Notes: a model not told the origin generated them from the sequence alone. A DNA stretch of 64,000 nt from Aspidiotus rigidus (GCA_035079385.1 JAVHKY010000015.1:1550001-1614000); one strand, 5' to 3'; shown: positions 23,346-35,850, counted from the first letter of the stretch. Made by a program: numbers and translations.

Positions 23346-26171
23346 CTTACGCCTCAAGTATAACTTTACCAGTAGCCTAATACAGTTTTTAAGTATGCGT
23401 CGGACCGGGGTCCCAGTAGCCCACAGGAGTGCATTGTGATAAGAAAAAATGTTATATGACCTATTTATGGGAATCTAGTAGACTAGAAGATGAAAATATA
23501 ATAAAACTAAGTCTCTGTTTGTTAGAGACTACTTAATCTTATAAAAATCCGAAGCAAACAGCCTTCAGGTAGATATACTAGGTAGAATGTATTTGGGTGA
23601 GTACTGATACCATAAAGATGGAAAATTTTGAACAAAATGAAATTCTCAACTGATTTTTCATCAAGTATGTTTGTTTTATAGAATGGACATTTTCATACAA
23701 AGAAAAAAAAAAAAACAAAAAAACAAGTTGAATGAGATTGGAAGCTGAGGATGATTTAATCATCGCTTCAGTTTCATGAACTTCGAAAAAATCAGATGGT
23801 TGAATGAATGCGTGAAAAACCACTGAGAAACACGGAATTGGTTGACAAAATAACAGTGACTTTCTTCCTCTATGTAGGATAACAAACCCCTTTGGTGTCT
23901 TCGTTATTTTTTTTTCCCCACCTGCTCTTTCTTTCATTATTTCATTGTGATGTACACTTTGAGCAGCTTAATTAATCTACAAGAGATCGCTGAAGTCACG
24001 ATCTTGTGTATAAGTACGCGCACAGTTGCAGTTAGAAATTTACATCAATCAACAGGGGAGATGTTTTCTACTTTTTAAACTGATTAAAATTTATCAAACT
24101 GTAGCGAACAAACGTCGATAAATTTTCTCGTTAGAAATATAAACTTCAATGGAAAATACAGGCGTAACTAATTTACTTAAAGTTATAAAGACGCTTCAGC
24201 GTTTTGCGTCGCTGTAAATTTAAACCAAACGAGGAGGAAGAAGGGAAAAGGAAAAAAAAAGGGAAGAAAAATACGCGGAAAGAACATAACTTGGTACTCT
24301 TTTAATTAGTAAAAAACTAATTAAGAATACGTTTTTCTTTTTCGTTTTACTCTACCTATAGTCTGAAGATACTTGAGAAGAAAAATTCAGCGGACATCCC
24401 GGTCGCATTCAGACTACAATAAAACGAATACAAAGCTTAATCTGTTAATAGCGGGATGCCAATTTTTTCCTACCACGTGGTTCAAAAGAACAAACGTTTG
24501 TCTACGATCTAAGAAAAAAGACCAACTAAACGCTAAAGAAATTGTCTCTAGAACAGATTTGTTCTTATTTTTACACATTAATGGTCGTTGTCTCGCCGTT
24601 TCGTACAAAGCAAATATGTGGTACTGTTCGTCTTCCGTATTTTTATGCGTAATAGTTTGCGATATTACCTCAAAAAATAAAAAGGTCTCTCAATTTATCA
24701 TTTAGCAACGTTTTATGTTATAGTGTCTAATTTCTTTTTTTTTTTCTGCGTGTCTCGCCTGGACTATAGGCTGTCTTGGTTTTTCTCATCTAATTCTTCT
24801 TTTCAAAACCGCTCTCCGGATTTCTTTTCGCGCAACAATATTAAAGCGATCTGTCTACGTACGAAAAGAAATTTTGTGCAAGGTGCCCACGGTTATTATC
24901 TCCTGCTTACTGTATATTTCATTTTCTTTTTTCCTTTCCCTTCAAAAGCTTTCCGATCGCCGGTATTAGTCTTATTTATATCGAAATACGTTGGCTAATA
25001 GGGGCGAAGAGATTTTAAAGAGCGTTCAACGCGATAACGATGATTCTCGGATCAGAAACTTGTAACCTGTGAAATAAATCTGGGAAAGAGAGTGAAAGAA
25101 ATTTGTCTCCATGAAATATCGTATTTTGTTCGGTCATCTACAATAAATCTTGTATTTTCAAGGACAAGGTGAATGTCGGGATTTACTCGAAGACTTAGTG
25201 CTATCTATAGATTACCTATACCTCTATTGAGACGGTTGTGCGTGTATATATTTTGGTTTTCAGTCAACTATTTGGTACCTACTTCAAACATGAAGGACAG
25301 TTTTTGAAATAGTTCTGTCTCCATAATTATGATATCTGAATAGCAATTATTTTTGAAATGGCCGACTATACGGATAAAATTCGTTTTTGTAGCCGACGTT
25401 TTTGAGAAGGCAGTTTTTTGAGATTCTGAAGCCGTTGATATTTTTTGTAAATATCAACCTAGAACAGTTGATATTTGCATTACCTACAAGAATCGGTCAT
25501 TTTGAGAACTATCCAAGTCCATGAAAGTAAATTTTATACAAGAGATGAAAAAAACGTATTCTACAGCGAAATGTATGATATCGTAGGACACTGATGAACC
25601 GTTGAATAAAGTTGGTGAAGGAAATTTAAAATCTTATTGTGTGTTCAATAATATGCAATATCTGACGGACGATTCGATTGGAAATGTTGCAGGTATTGGA
25701 GGATTTATCCAACGGGGATATTCAAAGAAGAACGTTCTTCTTTCTTTGTTTCTGTCATTTCAGGTCACAGAAGAGACTTTTCAAGAAATTTACTCACGAC
25801 GAGGATGAATGACATAGCCTAGGTTGAAGTGAAAGAAAAACGTTTGAATATAAGTAGATGATCGACCATCAATGGTACTGAGATAGACGCCTAAAAATGT
25901 ATATCGCGTGCATTCATTTCTCGACCAAGAAAGAAAATTGACGCTCATGCTCCTATGACCGTTATTTCTTGTATGTAATGGATGACATTCTCTTGCTTGG
26001 TAAAATGAACGTCAACTCCATGCAATTCCTCAAAACTTGGGGAAAACTTGGAATATGGCAAAAAAAGGAAGTTACAATTTGAACTCTTTTAAAAAATTTG
26101 CCTTTTTTTTTGAAAAGATCATCAGCTACAGGATTTAGTAACTTTTCGATTTTATAGAAATAGCAATGTAA
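23346..26171. other. Intergenic, no gene recognised
   Basis: AT-rich, with A/T homopolymer runs around 23700-23727, 24240-24270 and 24734-24745. The longest frames (110-119 codons) show no domain pattern or splice support. Confidence 0.45.
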
Positions 26172-26640
26172 ATGTGCCACTATGCTCTAGAAAACTGCCC
26201 CCACATTGTTGAACGGAAAGATTTTCGTATTCTTCTAGAGACTATGAAAGCAGCGCTTAATAATGCTGAAATAAAGGAAAAAGTAGACAGAAGCATATTT
26301 TTTGATGTTGTAGAATTGGAGGACTCGTATCGCAATAAGACTGAAACTAGTAGAAAAACAGTAAAGCATAAACAACCACAAATGAATTATATGGCAGAGG
26401 ACTTTCGTATTACTAATTTATTGCCCTCTATTTATGAAGTTCATGAAAATTGTCTGAATCCTCTTAGGCCTCTCGCCCCTCATCAAAGGACCGTAAAAAA
26501 ACTTCGATGATTATCTCAACAGTCATTTTCGTCTTTTGCGTGAAGATTATATTCATAAAATAGATAGGTCAGATACATTGGTCTGTTTTGGCGTGACAGG
26601 TTTCCATTTGAAGAAACGGTTCTCAATTACACTTCTCATC
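26172..26640 (+). pseudogene. ZNFX1-like helicase N-terminal fragment, frameshifted
   Basis: The plus frame 26172-26507 contains AEDFRITNLLPSIYEVHENC and LNPLRPL. After a one-base shift in an A7 run near 26496-26502, the sequence continues with NFDDYLNSHFRLLREDYIHK. The order DFR...P...YLxxxFRLLREDF is the conserved segment just before the helicase core of NFX1-type zinc-finger protein 1 (ZNFX1), an SF1 helicase acting in RNA silencing and antiviral defence in animals. Only this segment is present: no Walker motifs and no zinc fingers follow. It is most likely a retroposed or decayed fragment. The family call rests on one short conserved block. Confidence 0.5.
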
Positions 26641-26712
26641 GCATTTGCACATTAGAATGAAAATTTCTAAACGTCTTCTACACTTATATATGGAAAAGAA
26701 ATCACATGAACC

Positions 26713-26893
26713 CTTGTTACATAATTTTGAAAACACATTATGGACGAGAATATTTCATTATCGACGTTTGGAACAAAAGTTTCTAAACTTCTTCAACAGT
26801 CATTCATTTATAATAATGTATGACAAAGTAGAGTAACCTTGTTACATAATTTTGAAAACACATTTTGGACGAGAATATTTCATTATCTACGTT
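26713..26893. repeat. Direct repeat of about 57 bp
   Basis: The segment starting CTTGTTACATAATTTTGAAA occurs at 26713-26769 and again at 26837-26893 with two or three differences, 124 bp apart. The first copy lies within a short plus frame (26645-26836) of unknown nature. Confidence 0.75.
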
Positions 26894-27598
26894 CGTTATA
26901 TCTGAAAACAAAAAGAAAAACAAAATTCATACGAAAGAGATGAAGACTAAAGCATCTCACCAACTGATTGTATATAAAGGCGACCATCCCCTCCTCTACA
27001 TTTGAGAGGTCCATACTTTACGTGTGGAACCAGGGCCGGTGTACTTTTGAAGTTAGATTGAGATTTTAATGACTCACAATTGCTGCGACTCCCTATAATC
27101 GCGAAAGACTACATATTATGGTAAACGTCAAACGCGATTGTTATCCTGCATTCGTACGAATACGACACACAATTTCTGGATTTTCACATTCTTTTGACGT
27201 GGAATCCAATACGGGTTTCGCCTTTTGAGAGTGGTTATCAAGGACGCTAACGTTGACCATTTTTCTGAAGAAATCCGACAACGAAGTTGAGGGAAAAGGG
27301 ATACCTTGAAGAAGGGTTTAATTCCTACAATTTACCCCATTGGTGAAAACCGAAACATCGCGAGTATTTATGATGCATGTGAGAATCTGTTCACAACTTC
27401 TGCCTCATCTTCTTAAGCTTATTAGGGCAGTAGTTTGTTTTCTTCCCTCTTCCCAAGCATTATGATCCTGATTCAATCGGTACAATTGATGTTTGGTATT
27501 ATCATCATCGTAATATGATCATGTATCACAAGAAGCAAAATCTAACTACCTAACAAATTCATATTAGGCTATACATAATTTCGTGCTGCGACCAAGTC

Positions 27599-28399
27599 TT
27601 ACATGCCGGTGTTGCATTCAGAAGAATTGAATCCTATATTTTTATGCCACCGCTTAGTACAGAAATTTTGATACATTGCTTTGAAATTTGAACTTGAGGG
27701 TGAAAATTCGCCCTTTGAGAAAGAATTACTCGATTTCTTGTATTTCTCATTATATTCTGCCAACATCGTATTAAGTTTTTGGATGTGCCCCGGTTTTGAC
27801 AAATGATTTTTGAATGTGTCGTAACTAAAAATGAAACGTAAGAAGAAGACGATGCGTTTGACTATGAAGGGATATTGCGTTCGAATATTAAATTGAAACA
27901 AGTATACTCACGTAAGGGAGAAATATGTTTTACATGCAGGGCATTTCAACATGATATCTTCTAAGTCATGGTGCGCGGACGTTTCACCATTCAGGTGTTG
28001 GTGTAAGCTTGTTGAACCTGCGAATGGTCGTTATGGCGGTACGCAATAATAACATCTATAATCGACGCCCCATTTCACTTGTAGACGTTCCTCTTCTTCA
28101 TATTGAGTAAGCATGTCCGGCGTTTGTGAAACTACCTGCACCTTCTTTAGATTGTACATACGACAAAGTGAATGTTCGTCAGTGGTAGATCCGGGTCGAC
28201 AAGTCCATTTACACTTACGTCGATTTTGACTCACGTAAGATACTAGGGAGCACAATAGAGAAAACAAATATGTATTTATTAAAGTGTAACCCAACGTAAT
28301 AATCCTAATAACATAAACTACACACTTGATAATTTCTCCAATCCTGATCACGTCTTTTTTATAGGGTATCCTGCATTCTAGAATGCGCATATCCATCAT
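27599..28399 (-). pseudogene. Spliced C2H2 zinc-finger locus with an in-frame stop
   Basis: On the minus strand a frame open from about 28399 ends with RCYYCVPP and a TAA at 28031-28033. The same frame continues without a shift through SLHQHLNGE to CPACKTYFSLT, then meets a GTGAGT donor. The exon ends at 27912, the intron is 27825-27911 (87 bp, TTTTTAG acceptor), and the phase-2 junction completes the finger CPACKTYFSLTYDTF with KNHLSKPGH, ending at 27599. Two C2H2-like fingers can be read (CYYC...H and CPAC...H...H). Upstream exon limits are unclear; the first 60 residues look intronic. A decayed gene is most likely, but an assembly error at the TAA is possible. Confidence 0.5.
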
Positions 28400-28774
28400 C
28401 TGAAATGACTGTAACTTAGTAAGAACGTTGTTATATGTACAAAGAATTTACTAAGTATGGGAACTTACAATTCTTGCACCCATTGGACGTGCAACGGGAC
28501 TGTCGTATGTCCTATTATTGATAGGTCATGTAATGAGTAGTTTTCACCACCTAAATTGTGGTCCACGTCATGAGACGATGTAAACAAAACTCTACTACTC
28601 CCAACTGTTGTGTTTGAAAGTTAATCTTTGACGATGTCTGGATTCGCAATGTTATCCATCGTGCCCAGTGGCAGCTGTTGTGATCCATCGAGTTCTAATT
28701 CGGTATTGTTGGCGGCAAATTTTGAATACCATATCGAGGTGATTTATTTGATTTTCAAATTAATTAAAGTAAAA

Positions 28775-29085
28775 ATGATAGAGACGATACATATTTGCTG
28801 CTTATCATTCTAGACGTATTCAAGGCTGAAGAATTCAAATTTGCCATCAAAATTTACCTCTCATGAACGCAACGGACGTTACGAGCCACTTTGCGGAACA
28901 AGCAGAGTAGAATTGTAATCACTTTTTCAATATTTAGATGCGTTACGCACTTGTCTGACGCGATACACATCTCATATTACCGATCTTGCTGTATTGAAGG
29001 TCGCGGAGTCAAATCTGCCGTCGAAATCTGCCTCCGGCCGACGGTACGGACGTAACGGGCCTTCCGGACTAAGAAAACGCGAGGA
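28775..29085. repeat. Imperfect duplication of about 130 bp
   Basis: Sequence around 28780-28910 (GATACAT...GTATTCAAGGCTGAAGAATTC...GGACGTTACG) is repeated at about 28950-29082 (GATACAC...GTATTGAAGGTCGCGGAGTC...GGACGTAACG) with a spacing of about 172 bp. The second copy is much more GC-rich. No protein family is recognised. Confidence 0.55.
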
Positions 29086-29580
29086 AACCGTCATTTTTTA
29101 ATCCCGTCCAGGCTGTAGACGGTGCGGAATTCATTCTAGCGCCATGTCGACTTCAAAATGCTTTCCCCGTGAAAAATACATTTAGTGTTCGAAAGATAAA
29201 GCTTCCATCTATTTTATTCACGGAAAAATAATTTTTTAAATATTTCATTTCGCGTTCAATCTGGGGTAAAAATTGAAGAATTCTAATGAATGAAGAAACA
29301 ATGACGTTAGAAAAATTAATAAATATAAAGAAATAAAACTGGAAAAAATAAACTCGCTAAAGTAACAAAATATTCGCACGAAAAATGAGAACAAAAATAT
29401 ACTACACTTTCTTAACAGACGATTTTGAAATACTATTGTTAATCATCTCCGTTCGATTCGACCTACCTACCATAGAAGCCAGTACTCGAGCTTAATAAAA
29501 GTAAGAATAAACATATCGAAGATAGTCTATAATTAAGTTGTATTAAAATAATATTTTTTCATCCCGATTTTTCCCTCCAT

Positions 29581-30952
29581 CTACTGTGTCCCTGTACACT
29601 TTTTGTTGGTATGTGCGAGCCATTCGTGTTCACACAGGCTTTTCTGGCTGCGAGAATGGAACGGGCACCGGAATGGGCACGGCCCCGCGGTTTTGCATCT
29701 TTCTGTAACATAAATGACATAAAGAATTGAGTTACCTTAGTACTCACTGTTCACAATTTTCAGATAGATGTAAACTTACCATCCGCCCCATTCCGGTGGA
29801 ACTCAATTATGTGTTTCCTGTCTTCTTCGGTGCCCGATTCGCATGGGTGATTGCATCTGAACGGATCCCACCAGACCCTGACCATACTTTCGGGTGTTGA
29901 CCACGTGTGAGATCTCTTTTCGTGATCGTTTCGCCCATAGCGGTCCTTCCACGCGGTGAAACAGTATATACAAAAGGCATGTCGGATTGTACGCGCGACC
30001 ACCGCGTGCGACAGCCCGATATGCTCTGCTCGGTCCAAGGCGCTGTTGAATGGTTCTTCGCAAAATATGCATCTGAAAAACAAGAAGAGGAGTGCGTCAG
30101 TGAAGCAGATTTTGATAACTTTTTGAAGAACGAGAGGTGATTTCGACGAACATATGAATAGGCGCCGCTGGTATTCCGGATTCTTCGGCGGCTGTCCCTT
30201 CGGTCTCGGTCCCCTCGGCGGTTTCGGCGCCGTCCTCGTCGGCTGCCTCTATTTCAGCGTCCTGCTGCGTGGATGGCCCCTGCCCATCCACCTCCCGGAC
30301 CTGTCTGTTCGTCAACGCTTCCAGGCTGCCGGGAGGTGAGCATTCCCGATTGGGACAACCATCTGCGGCCTGAAATTACAGCAGCTCATATTATCAAGTT
30401 TTTGAGACGTGCAATTTCGTGCTCCAAAGGAATTTACTGAACTTACCCAGTGATGAAGCAACAGCGCGAACGCTTCATGGAACATTTCCACCATCTTATA
30501 TTTCGTATAGTGCCGGATGGAGAATTTGTAACGTTCAACCAGCTCCGGCGGAATAAAGTCCTTAAAATTGAAACAAAATTCGTCCTCTACAATCATTATT
30601 CTGGAACAATTAAATATCATTTTTAGCCCATCGTCGATATTTGCATCCAAATGAGGATGGTTCTTGTACTGGTCAAAATTCGTACTTATTCTCTGCCAAC
30701 GTGTTGACCCACACGTATCTGCTATTTTTTTTGGCCTTCGCCTTCAGTTCTCGACGCGCTTCCTGATCTGTCGCTCGTCGGTTAAACACTGCGGGCCACA
30801 GTGTCTTTGGTATTAGAGCATTAGGTTGTAATCTAGGCTTTTTAGAACGAATATTCATCGGCGTTTTATTTGCAATATGTTTCTCAAGGATCCATTTCAT
30901 AACTGCATTATTGTTGTACACATGAGAAATGTCGAAACGAATAGCTCTTATC
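29581..30952 (-). CDS. C2H2 zinc-finger protein, multi-exon, unknown role
   Basis: The reading order on the minus strand is an exon after the acceptor TTCTTACAG (starts 30952) to 30447, then 30369-about 30105, 30072-29780 and 29702-29581 (TAG). Donors GTAAGT at 30446 and 29779 and acceptors TTTCAG (30370), TTTTTCAG (30073) and GTTACAG (29703) agree in phase; only the donor before 30072 is not clear. Exon 3 encodes CIFCEEPFNSALDRAEHIGL-SH and CIYCFTAW...H...H, both C-x2-C-x12-H-x4-H, plus FRCNHPC...H...H. Exon 4 adds CPFRCPFH...H...H. The second exon is acidic and low complexity (EAADEDGAETAEGTETE). One extra T in a T4 run near 30687 breaks the first exon, so it is either a mild pseudogene or a sequencing error. 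It probably binds nucleic acid or protein; no family name is given. Confidence 0.6.
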
Positions 30953-33041
30953 TGTAAGAAACCAGTAAAATGAAGAAAATGCCCTTGTCGTACTTACCCA
31001 AACGTTCTTCTAATGAGGCTAGCATTACGTCACGTATCGCAGAAATATTTTCGGTAGCGAAGGAAGGCTTGATCTAGGAGAGGTCCTTAATTTTTATCAA
31101 TCGGCTGCGCTGAAAACTTCGTGAGCTGAACTTGCTGAGTCTTAAAACCTGTAATACCATTACAGCTTGCCGCGATGAAGCCGCCCTCAAACACGGGTAT
31201 TCTTCAGCAGCCTCCCTACGATCTTTTCATCGGGAACAAACCGCACGCGCGTCGTATCATTTTAATCCTGAGAACGCACGCGGTATGTCGGTGTCGGATG
31301 TAAAATATGCAATTAATCTTTCCGTGTTTGTCTCCCGATTCACTATTATTATCTCAGGTTTGATCCATGAGGAGTACTTCTTCTTGTGTTATCAATGTTG
31401 AAGTACGCATCGTTCAAGGCTTTAAATTATTCTACTTCGTTTACTTACGACGCTGGAAGTAATTAAAACAAGCTATCAACACCCCCAGTAAAGGCGTACA
31501 TAACTAAAATACCTGATCGTTCTACCCGAGTGATCGGCGTTTTATTGGTTTTGAACGTAGTTTCAAAGGACTAGAAAACAGGAATTCCCTATACACGGGG
31601 GCGACTTTTTTTATTCGAGCTGAAGGTATTAACAAGTATTTTTCTCTGCTTCTTTTCTTCCGACAAGTAAGACATTTGACTCTTTCGCTTCGTGTTATTA
31701 AATTACGTGCCGCTCGTAATCGTGTACGTAAGAATAAAGGTTCTGAAAACATGAACAGTCGTCAGACGTGAACCAGAAATTAATTACCTTCGAACATTAG
31801 GCGTCTATATACACACTCATTTTAATAGCGGTGAGTGAGGACGAAAGAGCGACAACAAGCGTGCTACAAGTTGAGCGAATTTCTTTCTCAACCGTTATGA
31901 ACAAGCATCATTTTTCTAATTTTCCTCGAGGTCTGTGTACGAGCGTTTCCAGGAGCGCGGGAAAGAGAGAAATTTCGAAAACGAGGCCGTCTCTCTTAAA
32001 AATTTCTCTTTGGCGCGCTATTCGCGACACGCACATTGTCGTAATTTTTCCATTAATCATGTATTAAAAATTATTCGGCTCGCGATTCTCGAATAAATAA
32101 TAAATGATGTGAACGTTTTTCAGTTCAGACGTAAAGCGCACGGCTTTTTTTCCTATTCTGTTCTTTTTCGAAATTAATATACTCGTATGCAAAATTCTGT
32201 TTCGTCTCTCTGTCGCTCGAACTCTATACTACCCACCGGATCATTCTGCGACGGCATGATGAGACTGAACTCTCAATTCAAATGTGGCAAATGATGCTTG
32301 ATACCACTTCCCTCGTGAGAATATAATATTTCGTCGTACTCTCGCTTTTCCTCCGCAATTATCAGGGCTATACTTGTGTGTGTTGTAGTGAGAGGGAAAT
32401 TATGAGGAGATGAAAGTTTCGATTGTACTCCATTCTATTGTCTTGGGTTATTATATGTATTTGAATCAATAACAATATGAAGATTAATTTAATGTTAAGT
32501 GAAGAGCTTTTGAATTTAAGATTCATTTCTACGTCGTATTTCAGTGAGTAATATGCATAATATGAAAGAGAACTATCTCGGTCTTCTCACGCGACGAAAT
32601 ATATGGGATTATGGCCTTATAGTCCGTGACTTTGAATGTTTTTTATCGGGTGCTGCGAAATGATCAAAATCATTGCTCTGAGAGTAACTGTTAGTAGGTA
32701 GGTATAGTCCAAAAATACGGCCAGTAATTACTTATTCGTGTTGAAGGACTTACATCATTGGAGGACACACCATTCTCGAGCTCTCATTAGACATATATTT
32801 TTTGTCAGTCATCTTCTTCAATAGCAAACTTTAATCGTGTTGGTATGACCATACAAGTCATCATTGATGTGAACAACAATGACGGTAGTTAGCGATGCAA
32901 ACAACAGCCAACAATTCTTGGTCCACGGTTCCGTAACGCGACGGACGAGATGCGTGCTAACGTAGGAAGAAGTGGAACTTCTGCCAAGACCCCCTCCCAC
33001 GCACTGAGTCAATGATTTTCTAGGAAAAAATATAAATTAGT
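30953..33041. other. Intergenic; possible upstream exon of the zinc-finger gene
   Basis: On the minus strand a frame from about 31070 to 30998 (ATENISAIRDVMLASLEERL) ends at a TTTGG/GTAAGT donor at 30997 and could be an upstream exon of the neighbouring zinc-finger gene, but its phase does not fit the next exon. The rest shows no recognised gene. Confidence 0.35.
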
Positions 33042-33232
33042 GATACATGGTGTCGAAGATGGTAACAATCTAAAGAATGCAAACCAAAATCAACATTTCA
33101 GGATTGAACAAGCTAGAATGCAAGATGTCAAAGATGGTAGCAATCCAAAGAATGCAGACCAAAATCGACATAACTGAAATAAATAAGCTAGATACATGAT
33201 GTTTGAGATTGTAGCAACCCAAAGAATGTAGA
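33042..33232. repeat. Tandem repeat, about 75 bp x 2.5
   Basis: Units starting GATGTCAAAGATGGTAGCAA, with AAAGAATGCAGACCAAAATC following, repeat at about 33045, 33122 and 33197 with moderate divergence. It lies just beyond the 3' side of the copia remnant (minus sense), so it may be part of that element's 3' region. Confidence 0.75.
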
Positions 33233-33533
33233 CATCATAATTGGGATACAAGTTTTTTTATATAAGGAACAAGAATCAATTCTCTCAATGTCTAATTTCT
33301 GTTACATGAGAAAGAAAAAGATTTAGAGAAGAAAATATAATGATATTATATACGTATTGCTAATCAATATAAAATAACATAATAATTTATAGTGAGAAAT
33401 TGAAGATTGAATTGTTTTTTTTTTTTCTTTTTCATAATGTCTAGTAAAATCAAGTCATACTTGTATAACCATCAAGATCAATTTCATTTCCATTTCAGGA
33501 ACTCTGTTAAATAGAGAAGCAATAAAAACGTCT

Positions 33534-34245
33534 TTAATTATTTACGCACAAGTAACAATCATTGTGCGTTAATGAATTATATCTTGCTGACTCTGTTGTT
33601 GTTAATAACTGACCACACAGTCTTGAAAAAGGCTCTTCGAGGAGAGGCTCAGTTAATATGTCGGCCAGTTGTGCAGTAGTCGGAATCTGTACAATCTTTA
33701 GCCGATTAGATATTATAACATATTCTCTAACTTTGTAGAACTGTATTTCAACATGTTTGATTCTAGATCTATTAATAGTAGGTGTCTTACATTGCCTTAT
33801 TTGCACCAATATTATCTTCGTATTATAGTAATGAGGTATGATACAGGATAAATTAATTCTTCAGTCAATTGCGTGAAGCTTTATATTCAGCTTCAGAAAT
33901 ACTTTCAGCGATGCTGCGATGTAAACGTGAACACCAAGCAATAGGACATCCATACATTCTAACTATAAAAGCAGTAGTACTGCGTCTTAACTTTTCAGCG
34001 CCATGATCTGCACCAGAATAGGCATCAAACATTACTGGATTCTTACGATCAATTTTTATACTAAGTTTTCGAGTACCCTGTAAATATTTTAGAATTCTTT
34101 TAACCATTGCCCAGTGTATTGGTTGAGGATCAGACTGCTGCTACAAAAGTGCACATTGTACAAGTGTCCTGTAAAGTTGAAGGCGTACGAATCTTTAGTC
34201 AAATCGTACATACCATGTACTTGCAAAAGCAATGTCTAAAAGAAA
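33534..34245 (-). pseudogene. Ty1/copia polyprotein remnant (RNase H and C-terminus)
   Basis: The minus frame 34107-33865 reads VKRILKYLQGTRKLSI, DAYSGADHG, RRSTTAFIV, PIAWCSRLH and SISEAEYKA, the copia RNase H pattern with its Asp and Glu. 33809-33534 continues with IKHVEIQFYKVREYV and VQIPTTAQLADILTEPL, the conserved copia end. Just upstream (about 34240-34110) LDIAFA and SDPQPIHWAM are the end of the RT-RNase H connection. A frameshift between 33865 and 33810 and loss of everything before RNase H make it inactive. Its upstream side abuts the MULE remnant at about 34250. Confidence 0.85.
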
Positions 34246-34256
34246 TTGTTGACAAC

Positions 34257-35437
34257 TCAACGCTTGCTTATATGGCTCTTGCCAACCAGTAGGTTGAATC
34301 GGTGATGCCATCCCTTCGAGACGTCATTCGTTTCAGCTTCTTTGTTCAGTGCTTCCTCACGCTGATTCCAAACGGTGGGAATGTAACGTGTCGCCGAAGT
34401 ACCTCTGCTTTCGCGGAAGGCTCGTCCCTCTACGTATGTCTCACCGAAATAATCCATAGTCGGTAGCAATTCGTCCGGGCATTCATCCCGAAGCAACATC
34501 GTGCACTGGTACACACGCAAGGGCTAGAATCACGTGCGTGAAGTGCTCAGTGGTCCTGTTGTCTCTGTCGTTATATTGCACGGACAGTCCTCTGTTTTGG
34601 ATGCGCCGGTACATGGCTTGGCCGAGGTGAAAGAAGCAGCACGTTATTTTGACCCCGGGATATACCGTTTTGCACGCGTTTATAATCGCTACCCCGAAAT
34701 CACTTACTATTTTCAGGGGAACGCACGGATTTATGCGTGCGCGTTCTACCGCGCCTCGCACAGCTCTCAGACGAACCTCTTCGTACAGCTTTGATCTTTC
34801 CCCCGGCGAGAGCGCGTATACTAGCGGTAGTGCAACTTTCTCGGCAAGTGGGGTCCGTCGCTGTACCAGCCCCATGATGGTAAATACTTGTGTTAATATG
34901 GATGGCGCAACGTCGAAGGTGCCGTCGAGAAACCAGATCGGGCTTTGGCACAGCAATTCGATATTACGGCGCGTAGCGAACACAAGGACCCGAGACGTTC
35001 TGTCTTCAACTTCTTCTTCGTCTGTTGGTAGATCGTCATCGCTTTGCTCTAGAATCGTATGGCAAGGACCGCTCACCTGCTGGCAGATTGCGAAGTTGCG
35101 ATAGTTTTCGGGGGCTTTGGAAACCACCTTCCTGCCGCGTTCGGTGAATTGTACGGAAAAGCGAGTTCTCCTCGGGTACTTGACGGAGGACACCCGCGTC
35201 GACGTTACATAGGGCATCTCGTAGCAGGTGAGAGGTTGTGCGGCGGCGTCTTGTTTCAGCTCTTCCGTTAGTTTTTCGGCCTCCACTTCTTCCAGGACTT
35301 GAAGCTGGTTGATCGTTGTTGTCGTTGAGACGTATTTCTTCTTGTTGAAGAGTCATTTCGAAATCTTCGGTTTCGATATTCTGCATCACTTCTTCTTCGC
35401 TGGCATCCATGATATATATTCGGCTTAGGAGGACCAA
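34257..35437 (-). pseudogene. MULE (Mutator-like) transposase, frameshifted
   Basis: Three overlapping minus frames make one protein. 35437-35290 is the acidic start (MDASEEEVMQNIETEDF). 35286-34483 holds the MULE core: IWFLDGTFDVAPSILTQVFT with the first Asp, PLVYALSPG, IVSDFGVAIINACKTVYPGV with the second Asp, and CCFFHLGQAMYRRIQ. 34520-34257 continues with YFGETYV, WNQREEALN and KGWHHRFN, the family's C-terminal part. Two frameshifts separate them. Insect MULEs often carry an N-terminal FLYWCH finger; none is clear here. The SDF segment is followed by Gly where Glu is common. A related fragment lies at 52.6-53.1 kb. Confidence 0.85.
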
Positions 35438-35557
35438 AAAAGCTGAACAAGATGGTTCGAATGGCTGTTCTGTAAAAGATCCTGTGACGCGCTGCTGACC
35501 TTTCAGTTTTATGAAAAATTTGTCTCATTGAAAATGAGTCACCATTTTTCTTCTTCT

Positions 35558-35850
35558 TATTATTATTATTACAGCCTCGGATATAAACGTATACATCTTA
35601 TAATATCTAAAATTAAACTAGATTTTTGATATGCCGTCATCCCGCCTAATCTCGGGCATAGGTCTCCTGTATTTTCCTCCAGGTATTTCGAATTCTGAGC
35701 TTTTCTCGTCCATAAGATTCCCGACTTATCACTAATTTCTTTTCTTCACCTGGTTGTTGGTTTCTCCTCCCTTCTTTTGTATCGCATTGGTGCCCATTCG
35801 TAAATTCTTTTGTTCCATCTTTCTTCGTTATTCCTTAAACCTGTCTGCAG
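35558..35850 (-). pseudogene. LINE ORF2 3' end with TAA tail
   Basis: The minus strand encodes NNEERWNKRIYEWAPMRY and then, with shifts, RKAQN and EENTGDL-like sequence, matching the very end of insect non-LTR ORF2 proteins (pattern RW..RI.EW.P...GRP..RW.DD...W...AQ). It finishes in a TAATAATAATAAGAAGAAG tail (plus strand about 35553-35575), as in I/Jockey-type elements. The stretch upstream to 35978 is GC-richer and Ser-rich in one frame and is not explained. The matching upstream part of the ORF lies beyond the LTR-type element, at 37.5-37.7 kb. Confidence 0.6.

Noticed and set aside
23140..23439. 99-codon plus-strand frame
   Set aside because: It is the antisense shadow of the BEL/Pao DUF5641 remnant on the minus strand.
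30154..30339. Plus-strand Gly-rich frame
   Set aside because: Antisense of the acidic exon of the zinc-finger gene.
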